DNA from: Candidatus Aerophobota bacterium
GTDB lineage: Bacteria; Aerophobota; Aerophobia; Aerophobales; AE-B3A
DNA: 11,428 nucleotides
Direction of reading: 5' to 3'
Assembly: GCA_004376485.1 (NCBI GenBank)
Contig: SOJT01000032.1
Span: 1 to 11,428, forward strand
Shown here: positions 6,167 to 11,428 of the stretch, in pieces
Position numbering within the stretch: position 1 is the first letter of the stretch
Layout: each line of letters starts with the position of its first letter
Program-made: the position numbers and the translations under genes
The notes under the pieces: generated by a model
Seen by the model: only the letters and a program-made list of their open reading frames with translations
The model's database searches: none
What the model was told of the DNA's origin: nothing

Positions 6167-7438
6167 TCATCTCTTTACTAAACTAAATAAAAAATGTGCC
6201 TCAGCAACTACCTCTTCAGCTACCGTACTCACCGCCTGAACCCTGCCCATGGTCTTCCTCAAGTTTAATATCTTTACCCTGGTGATTAATTGATCCCCGG
6301 GGACCACTGGCCTTCTAAACCTTGCCTTATCGATCCCGGCAAAATAGGCGAGCTTCCCTTTATTTTCAGTTTTATTTAAGAGATAAACTCCGGCTACCTG
6401 AGCCATAGCCTCAATAATCAAAGCTGCTGGAACCACAGGGTGCCCCGGAAAATGACCTTTAAAGAAAGGCTCATTAATAGTTATATTCTTTAGCCCCACA
6501 ATCTCCTTATCTTTCAGGCTTAATATCCTATCTACCAGAAGAAAAGGGTAACGATGGGGGAGTATGTCATTGATGGCATTTATGTCAAGAGAGATGAGAC
6601 TTTTCTCCTCCTTGAGATTCTCCAACTTCTTTACCAGTTTGACATTAAAAAGGTGTCCAGCCTTCACTGCTATAATATGAGCCTGGATAGGACCACCCAA
6701 CAAATAAAGATCACCGATTAAATCCAATATTTTGTGACGCACAGGCTCATTAGGAAACCTGAGTCCCTCTTTATTAATGACCCCCTCCTTGCCAATGACT
6801 ACGGCATTCTCAAGGGACCCACCTTGAACTAATCCCGCTTTCTTGAGTTCTTCCACTTCTTCCATAAATCCAAAAGTCCGGGAGGGAGCAATTTCCTGGA
6901 TAAAAGTATCTTCATCAATAGTGAATTCACCAAATTCAGATTTTAGAGGAGAAAAAGGGAAATCGACAGTATAGGTAATCTTGAATTCAGAGCAGGGAAG
7001 AACTACCAATCTCCGAGCATCCTCTTCCATCCATAGAGGTTCTTTTACTATGAACACCCGCCGGGGAGCATCCTGCAGCATAATTCCTGCCTCCTGAATT
7101 AACCTCACGAAGGGAAGAGCACTTCCATCAGCTGCCGGGATTTCCTCTCCATCTATCCTTACTTTCACATTATCTATGCACAGACCCGCCAGAGCAGCCA
7201 AAATATGCTCTACAGTATGAACTCCCACTTTTTCCTCTCCGATGCTGGTGCCCCGCTTGTTGCTAGTGACTCTATTCGTTCTAGCACTGACTTGGGGTGC
7301 TCCTGGTAGATCCTCGCGGATAAAAACAACTCCTTCATCCCGAGAGGCTGGCTCCAGAGTCAATGTAACCTCTTTACCCATATGAAGCCCTACTCCTTTG
7401 TAGGAAACAACCTTCCCGATAGTCTTTTGCCTGTCCAT
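6167..7438 (-). CDS. lpxC-fabZ: Bifunctional LpxC-FabZ: UDP-3-O-acyl-GlcNAc deacetylase / 3-hydroxyacyl-ACP dehydratase
   Basis: A single 423-residue frame joins two cytoplasmic enzymes. Residues 1-280 are LpxC, the zinc deacetylase committing UDP-GlcNAc to lipid A. They carry TVEHILAALAGL (catalytic Glu77, zinc ligand His78), HKILDLIGDLYLLG (His235, Asp239) and KAGHLFNVKL (His262). Residues from about 284 are FabZ, the hot-dog-fold dehydratase of fatty acid elongation, with ILPHRYPFLLVDRI, the active-site GHFPGHPVVPAAL (His329) and IIEAMAQ (Glu343). Such fusions are known, for instance in Bacteroidetes. The ATG at 7438 overlaps the lpxD stop by one base (TAATG) and gives the standard MDRQKTIGK beginning. 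A longer frame reaching 7516 would only add residues encoded inside lpxD. AAGGAAG lies just upstream. The usual next gene, lpxA, is absent; uppS follows instead. Confidence 0.97.
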   Translation of the reverse strand: MDRQKTIGKVVSYKGVGLHMGKEVTLTLEPASRDEGVVFIREDLPGAPQVSARTNRVTSNKRGTSIGEEKVGVHTVEHILAALAGLCIDNVKVRIDGEEIPAADGSALPFVRLIQEAGIMLQDAPRRVFIVKEPLWMEEDARRLVVLPCSEFKITYTVDFPFSPLKSEFGEFTIDEDTFIQEIAPSRTFGFMEEVEELKKAGLVQGGSLENAVVIGKEGVINKEGLRFPNEPVRHKILDLIGDLYLLGGPIQAHIIAVKAGHLFNVKLVKKLENLKEEKSLISLDINAINDILPHRYPFLLVDRILSLKDKEIVGLKNITINEPFFKGHFPGHPVVPAALIIEAMAQVAGVYLLNKTENKGKLAYFAGIDKARFRRPVVPGDQLITRVKILNLRKTMGRVQAVSTVAEEVVAEAHFLFSLVKR

Positions 7439-8460
7439 TATGTCTTCCTTTCTCTTGATTCCTCCAATTTTTTTACTCTTTGCATTAGTTCTGGGAGATG
7501 ATTCATAATGGCCCATATTCTCTTTTGTTTGGAGTGGGATCTTGCCGGAAATCCGGAGACAAACTTATTGGCCTCTACATCTTTGGTTACTCCGGATTTA
7601 GCAGCCACTACAGTGTTCTCACCAATGCTCACATGCTCAGTAACACCGGCTTGACCAGCTAGGATAACTCCATCTCCTATAGTGGAACTGCCTGAGATAC
7701 CTACCAGGGCCACCAGTGCCACATTCTTGCCCAGAGTAACGTTATGAGCTATATGGACAAGGTTGTCAATCTTAGAGCCTCTTCCAATGTAAGTTTCACC
7801 GAGAGTAGCCCGATCTATAGCTACATTAGCTCCAATTTCTACTTCATCCCCAATGACCACCTTGCCTACTTGAGGAATCTTATGATAGGAACCATCTTCC
7901 TTCTTGATAAATCCGAAACCATCTGAGCCTATTACTGTACCCGAGTGAATGATAACTTTTCTCCCTACAACGGTCCCATTCACGATAACTACTTGAGGGT
8001 GAATGAGAGTGCCTTCACCCACGATAGTTCCCCTGCCCAGATAGACCTGAGCGCAAACACAGACATTATCTCGTATCTTTACCTCTTCCCCTATCACTGC
8101 ATAGGGGCCAATACTCACGTTCCTACCTACCTTGACACCTCTACCCAAGAGGGCCGTGGGGTGAATTCCGGGAAAATCGGGGAAACCTTTAGGATTAAAG
8201 AGCTCTATGAGATGAGCAAAGGCCAGACGAGGATTCTTCACTCTGATAAAAGACCTGGGGAAATCCTTAACTTCCAAGGGGACAATCACCGCTGAAGCTC
8301 GGCCCTTTTTGGCCATACGGAGAAACCTACGAGATGCAGCAAAGGCAATCTCTCCTTCTTCTGCTTCTTCCGCTTTAGCTACCCCATGAATAGTTATATT
8401 CTCATCCCCTCCTATACTCCCTCCTACTAGATGAGCTAATTCCTTCAGACTTTTTTTCAT
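7438..8460 (-). CDS. lpxD: UDP-3-O-(3-hydroxyacyl)glucosamine N-acyltransferase
   Basis: Third enzyme of lipid A synthesis: transfers a 3-hydroxyacyl chain from acyl carrier protein to UDP-3-O-acyl-glucosamine in the cytoplasm. At 340 residues it has the normal length. The N-terminal uridine-binding domain (about 1-95) precedes a left-handed beta-helix of hexapeptide repeats (about 100-310; VGRNVSIGPYAVIGEEVKI and many similar turns), then a helical tail from about 318 that ends VKKLEESRERKT. The catalytic centre is NLVHIAHNV with His236 and His239, the latter at the same number as the catalytic base of E. coli LpxD. VIGSDGFGFI and ANVAIDRATLGET are also typical. The ATG at 8460 overlaps the preceding stop as ATGA, and the stop at 7438 overlaps the lpxC-fabZ start, so the three are tightly coupled. 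Confidence 0.97.
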   Translation of the reverse strand: MKKSLKELAHLVGGSIGGDENITIHGVAKAEEAEEGEIAFAASRRFLRMAKKGRASAVIVPLEVKDFPRSFIRVKNPRLAFAHLIELFNPKGFPDFPGIHPTALLGRGVKVGRNVSIGPYAVIGEEVKIRDNVCVCAQVYLGRGTIVGEGTLIHPQVVIVNGTVVGRKVIIHSGTVIGSDGFGFIKKEDGSYHKIPQVGKVVIGDEVEIGANVAIDRATLGETYIGRGSKIDNLVHIAHNVTLGKNVALVALVGISGSSTIGDGVILAGQAGVTEHVSIGENTVVAAKSGVTKDVEANKFVSGFPARSHSKQKRIWAIMNHLPELMQRVKKLEESRERKT

Positions 8461-9176
8461 TGTCCCAATTGATAATTTTGATTTAAACGGAAAAGAACTT
8501 CCTCTGTTAAGTCAAATTCGGCCTCAGGGGTGGTATAGAGCAAAGCTCCCTTATCAAAAACCAGCCGGTATCCCGCCTTCTCAGCAATGATTTCTATAGT
8601 GGAGCGGATATCTTCTGAGATTTCCTCAGAATACCTGAATTCTTCCTCCTGCCTTTCTGCTTGTAGAGAGTCATTGAGGGAACGGATCTCCTCTTCCAGA
8701 GCCTTAAGCTCTTTCTCGTCAGTTTGACACTCCTCCTCCAGAACCCCGCGCTCCTTTCCCAATCCTTGAATATCCTCTCTCAGTAGCTCTATCTGGGTGA
8801 GTTTTTCCTCCTTGGCATACGGGGTGAGGAGCGCTCCCTGTAGCGCGAGCTCCTCTTCCAATTTCCCAAGCTCCTTTACCTTCTCCTGGATCTCCTTTGC
8901 CTTCTCCTCAATTTGAATCAATTTTTCCTCTAGGGCTTTTCTCGTTCTTTCCAGAAGTTTTCTCTTTTCTGCCATACCCGCCCATTTCTCTTCAAAACCT
9001 ATCTTTAGCCTGGCCATAATGTCCTTGGTCTTCTGGTAATCCTGGAAGACCTTCTGCACATCCACAAATCCTATTTTAGGCACAAGTTCCGCTACCGCCC
9101 CTCCCGAGGTACACCCTAGGAACAAAGTTACCAGAAAAGCGGCTAAAAGTAAAGCTCCTACTTCTTTTCCCCTCAT
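8457..9176 (-). CDS. Exported Skp/OmpH-family coiled-coil protein (possible lipoprotein)
   Basis: A 239-residue OmpH/Skp-like protein, probably a holdase for unfolded outer-membrane proteins in the periplasm. It begins with a signal sequence: charged MRGKE, a hydrophobic stretch at residues 6-20, then LFLGC with Cys22, a possible lipobox with Phe at -3. It also contains AVA-E (cleavage after residue 29), an equally plausible signal peptidase I site, so the mature form is uncertain. The mature part opens with KIGFVDVQKVFQDYQKTK and ends with EIIAEKAGYRLVFDKGALLY, then DLTEEVLFRLNQNY, the two halves of the Skp base. Between them lies about 140 residues of Glu/Lys/Leu-rich coiled coil, clearly longer than in E. 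coli Skp (about 160 residues in all). The ATG at 9176 has AAAGGAG eight bases upstream; an upstream TTG at 9206 lacks this. Its place before lpxD supports the assignment. Confidence 0.9.
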   Translation of the reverse strand: MRGKEVGALLLAAFLVTLFLGCTSGGAVAELVPKIGFVDVQKVFQDYQKTKDIMARLKIGFEEKWAGMAEKRKLLERTRKALEEKLIQIEEKAKEIQEKVKELGKLEEELALQGALLTPYAKEEKLTQIELLREDIQGLGKERGVLEEECQTDEKELKALEEEIRSLNDSLQAERQEEEFRYSEEISEDIRSTIEIIAEKAGYRLVFDKGALLYTTPEAEFDLTEEVLFRLNQNYQLGQ

Positions 9177-9184
9177 TGTATAAT

Positions 9185-9191
9185 CTCCTTT
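9185..9191 (-). promoter_or_regulatory. Ribosome binding site for the Skp-like gene
   Basis: AAAGGAG on the minus strand, eight bases before the ATG at 9176, in the 22-base gap after ybeY. It decides the start in favour of 9176 over the TTG at 9206, and so places the signal peptide at the true N terminus. Confidence 0.8.
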
Positions 9192-9198
9192 TTTCAAA

Positions 9199-9645
9199 TC
9201 AAACAACGTTTCTTCCCATTCCCAACCGCTCCAATATTTCCTTCTCCCTCTCCTGCATTATCTTCCTCTCTCCCAATTTCTCATCCCTATAATCCAGGAG
9301 ATGAAGAATTCCATGAACAAGGAGCAGGGTAAGCTCCTCCTTTAAACTATGTTTTCTTTTCCAGGCCTCTTGCTTTGCCCTTTCTACACAGATGATAACC
9401 TCGCCTAAAAGATCCTTGGTGGAGACGAAATTATCTCGAAGGGGAAAGGCTAGGACATCGGTAACCATCTTTCTGCCCCGGAATTTTTCGTTGAGGTCTT
9501 TCATTTTCTCGCCATCCACTAGAACTATGGCGACCTCCTTCTCCCCTCCTACGGATTCCAGATCCAGAGTACTAGCGGCTGCCCTCTTCAGCCATTTAGT
9601 ATCAATTCGCTTATTTTGCAGATTTCTTATCCCAATTAGAGCCAT
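9199..9645 (-). CDS. ybeY: Endoribonuclease/16S rRNA maturation factor YbeY
   Basis: A small cytoplasmic metalloprotein involved in 16S rRNA 3' end maturation and ribosome quality control. It is 148 residues long, normal. The conserved substrate-groove motif NEKFRGRKMVTDVLAFP (about residues 53-69) is present, and the metal site reads VHGILHLLDYRDE, with His111 and His115 as two ligands. The usual HGxLHLxGYDH motif has a third histidine; here the aligned residue is Asp121 and the preceding glycine and aspartate are also replaced (DYRD for GYDH). Whether Asp completes the site cannot be told from sequence. The ATG at 9645 has TAAGGA a few bases upstream, in the 12-base gap after the HD gene. 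The order phoH, HD phosphohydrolase, ybeY is widespread, notably in Firmicutes, and supports the call. Confidence 0.95.
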   Translation of the reverse strand: MALIGIRNLQNKRIDTKWLKRAAASTLDLESVGGEKEVAIVLVDGEKMKDLNEKFRGRKMVTDVLAFPLRDNFVSTKDLLGEVIICVERAKQEAWKRKHSLKEELTLLLVHGILHLLDYRDEKLGERKIMQEREKEILERLGMGRNVV

Positions 9646-9657
9646 GATATTCCTTAG

Positions 9658-11127
9658 CTAATCCAGGATAGTTTGTCCTTTAAGTATCTCTTCTGGATAT
9701 CTGCCCCTGGTATGAATAAAACCAGCCAGGATCCTGGTGAAAGCTTCGGCGATTTTTCTTATTTCTCTCAAAGTCAGATCACACCTGTCCAGTTGTCTAT
9801 CTTTCAGCTTATTGTTAATAACCTTTTCTACCTGAGCTTCTATGCTTTTTACTGTTTTCTGAGGAGAAAAACGAAAGGCTGCTTCAACAGAATCAGCAAG
9901 CATGACCAGGGCTGCCTCCTTACTTTGAGGCCGGGGGCCGGGATAGCGAAAACCTTCCTCAGCTATCTCCTCTTTTTTATTCGAGGTACTATTTTCCAAT
10001 GCTTTTCTATAAAAATATGCTATTAAGCTGGTCCCGTGATGCTCTCTAATGACATCAATGACAGCCGGGGGAAGTTTATTCTTCTGAGCCATCTCTACCC
10101 CATCCTTCACGTGGGAAATGATAATGGTAGAGCTTAGATTAGGAGAAACTTTACCATGGTGGTCATCTTCACCCAGGCTGCTATTTTCAAAAAAGAAATG
10201 AGGCCGAACAGCTTTGCCAATATCATGATAATAGGCTCCTACTCTAGTCAAGAGAGAGTTGACGCCGATGACTTCCGCGGCGGCTTCGGCCAAATTGGCT
10301 ACCATTAGGGTATGATGATAAGTTCCCGGAGCCTCTATGGAAAGCCTCTTGAGAAAAGGAAGATTGAGATTGCTGAGTTCCAATAGTTTAATATCAGTAA
10401 TAAGACCAAAGTATGTCTCCAAATATGGCAAGATGGTCATAACCAGGATACTGGAAAAAAGGCCACTACCTATGCCCCATAGGACTAAAGAACCTATTTC
10501 CGAGAAGGATTGATTGTAAAATAGACCCACAGCTAAGATGGTCAGGCCATTAGCCAATCCCACATACACTCCACCTTTTGTGAGATCTGTTCTTTGATGA
10601 ACAAATTGGGCACTGTAGATACCTACCATTCCTCCTATGACTAATACAGGCAGAATTTCAAGACTCTTGGCACTAAGAGCAAAGTAAATGCTTAACCAAA
10701 CTGTGATGATAGTGGATAGGGAAGGTGCAAGGAGGAGGGAAATCAGAATTGATAGGAAGGCCATAGGTATAAACACATAAGGAATCTGTGGGACGAGGAT
10801 TATAATCCTCCCTATGAGGCTGGTGCTAGTAATTAAGATTGCGGACAGCAAGAGAAACTTTGGGGAAAGAAACTGTGGCCAGTAGCGCGAAAGGTAAACC
10901 AGCAGAAGAACAATGAAAAAACCTATAAGAATAACCATCCCTGCTTGACTGAGAAAGCCTATCCCGGGAATGAAGGGGAAAAGGAAGATCAGGGAGAGAA
11001 TCCCTGCCACCCCCACCGCCCATATCCATCTCCAGCCATATTTTTTCAAAAAAAGGTCTTTAACGGTGAAACTTTCCCTGCTTTTCTCTACTTCAAATTT
11101 ATTTAATCTTTCTTTCGTGACATTCAT
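9658..11127 (-). CDS. Membrane HD-domain phosphohydrolase, PgpH/YqfF type (putative c-di-AMP phosphodiesterase)
   Basis: A 489-residue inner-membrane protein. After about 32 cytoplasmic residues come roughly seven to eight hydrophobic segments (about 33-250), then a cytoplasmic HD domain. The HD residues are TYHHTLMVANLAEAA (His271/His272), AYYHDIGKA (His301, Asp302), ISHVKDG (His339), REHHGT (His363, His364) and MLADSVEAA (Asp412). This arrangement matches the 7TMR-HD family, whose Listeria member PgpH hydrolyses cyclic di-AMP. Its place between phoH and ybeY is the standard one for that family. Unlike PgpH and YqfF (around 700 residues), it has no extracytoplasmic 7TMR-HDED domain between the first and second helices, so it may not sense the same external signals. 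The ATG at 11127 overlaps the end of phoH by 29 bases and has AAGGG close upstream; a TTG about 26 codons later is possible but lacks support. Substrate is inferred. Confidence 0.9.
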   Translation of the reverse strand: MNVTKERLNKFEVEKSRESFTVKDLFLKKYGWRWIWAVGVAGILSLIFLFPFIPGIGFLSQAGMVILIGFFIVLLLVYLSRYWPQFLSPKFLLLSAILITSTSLIGRIIILVPQIPYVFIPMAFLSILISLLLAPSLSTIITVWLSIYFALSAKSLEILPVLVIGGMVGIYSAQFVHQRTDLTKGGVYVGLANGLTILAVGLFYNQSFSEIGSLVLWGIGSGLFSSILVMTILPYLETYFGLITDIKLLELSNLNLPFLKRLSIEAPGTYHHTLMVANLAEAAAEVIGVNSLLTRVGAYYHDIGKAVRPHFFFENSSLGEDDHHGKVSPNLSSTIIISHVKDGVEMAQKNKLPPAVIDVIREHHGTSLIAYFYRKALENSTSNKKEEIAEEGFRYPGPRPQSKEAALVMLADSVEAAFRFSPQKTVKSIEAQVEKVINNKLKDRQLDRCDLTLREIRKIAEAFTRILAGFIHTRGRYPEEILKGQTILD

Positions 11128-11428
11128 AAGCCCTTACAATCTCCTGAACCAAGCGGTGTCTTACCACATCTTTTTGGGTAAGATAAACTGCCTTTATTCC
11201 TTTTATGCCCTTAAAAAAGGATTGAACCTGCACTAATCCAGAACCTTTATGAGCAGGAAGGTCAATCTGAGTAATATCTCCAGTAATTACTACCCTGGAG
11301 CCAAAACCAATCCTGGTCAGAAACATCTTCATCTGCTCATAGGTTGTGTTTTGCGCTTCATCGAGAATAATGAAGGCATCATTTAAGGTGCGTCCCCTCA
11401 TATAAGCCAGGGGTGCAATCTCAATAAT
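11099..11428 (-). CDS. phoH: PhoH-family ATPase (5' end beyond the window)
   Basis: The C-terminal 109 residues of a PhoH/PhoL-type protein, entering from the right edge with no start in view (whole proteins are about 320 residues). The visible part starts IIEIAPLAYMRGRTLND, continues with the Walker B region AFIILDEAQNTTYEQMKM, then LTRIGFGSRVVITGDITQ and IDLP, and ends QKDVVRHRLVQEIVRAY, all standard for the family. PhoH proteins are cytoplasmic ATP-binding proteins with a helicase-like fold; the precise role is unsettled, but the gene neighbours ybeY in many phyla, which suggests a link with RNA metabolism. Here the HD gene starts inside its last 29 bases. A methionine at 11401 is internal, because the reading frame and the family motif continue upstream to the edge. 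Confidence 0.96.
   Translation of the reverse strand: MIEIAPLAYMRGRTLNDAFIILDEAQNTTYEQMKMFLTRIGFGSRVVITGDITQIDLPAHKGSGLVQVQSFFKGIKGIKAVYLTQKDVVRHRLVQEIVRAYECHERKIK

Noticed and set aside
7439..7516. A 26-codon N-terminal extension of lpxC-fabZ
   Set aside because: It is encoded inside lpxD in another frame. The ATG at 7438 gives the family's usual N terminus and a TAATG junction with lpxD.
8451..8460. Homopolymer run at the lpxD start as a possible slippage or terminator site
   Set aside because: It simply encodes Met-Lys-Lys at the start of lpxD; no hairpin accompanies it and the frame is intact.
9177..9206. An upstream TTG start for the Skp-like gene
   Set aside because: The strong AAAGGAG lies between this TTG and the ATG at 9176 and fits the ATG; the extension would also put charged residues ahead of an otherwise standard signal peptide.
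1..11428. tRNA, rRNA, CRISPR, insertion sequence or phage features
   Set aside because: No direct-repeat arrays, terminal inverted repeats, transposase motifs or tRNA-like folds were seen, and nearly every base is accounted for by coding sequence.

Overview
The window is a solid run of thirteen genes, all on the minus strand, read here from right to left. Two are cut by the window edges: phoH at the right and cimA at the left. No gap between genes exceeds 34 bases and several genes overlap, so the whole stretch looks like one long operon or the middle of one. I see no RNA genes, mobile elements, CRISPR arrays, internal terminators or convincing promoters.

Layout in transcription order: (1) an RNA and second-messenger block of phoH (partial), a membrane HD phosphohydrolase of the PgpH/YqfF type, and ybeY; (2) an outer-membrane/lipid A block of a Skp/OmpH-like exported coiled-coil protein, lpxD, and a fused lpxC-fabZ; (3) a lipid-carrier and membrane block of uppS, cdsA, dxr and the site-2 protease rseP; (4) an anaerobic and branched-chain amino acid block of a VorB/KorA-type 2-oxoacid:ferredoxin oxidoreductase subunit, leuD and cimA (partial).

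The genes point to a diderm bacterium that makes lipid A (LpxD, LpxC), has a Skp-like periplasmic protein and uses the MEP isoprenoid route (Dxr). It probably handles cyclic di-AMP (PgpH-type HD protein). A ferredoxin-linked oxoacid oxidoreductase suggests an anaerobic lifestyle. Frequent AGA/AGG arginine and ATA isoleucine codons, moderate GC by eye, and the mixed Firmicutes-like (phoH-HD-ybeY) and proteobacteria-like (skp-lpxD-fabZ; uppS-cdsA-rseP) gene orders suggest a poorly sampled anaerobic lineage. I cannot name it from this sequence.

Functionally, blocks 2 and 3 supply lipid A precursors, undecaprenyl diphosphate, CDP-diacylglycerol and the isoprenoid precursor that UppS needs, together with envelope quality control. 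Block 4 feeds citramalate-based isoleucine synthesis.

Nothing here is a clearly new system. The points most worth a second look are: single-residue departures at normally invariant positions in YbeY, Dxr and UppS; an over-long Skp with an ambiguous lipoprotein or signal peptidase I export signal; a PgpH-type protein lacking its extracytoplasmic domain; a permuted envelope cluster without bamA and lpxA; five consecutive genes with non-ATG starts; and an oxidoreductase alpha subunit and a leuD without their usual partner genes next to them.
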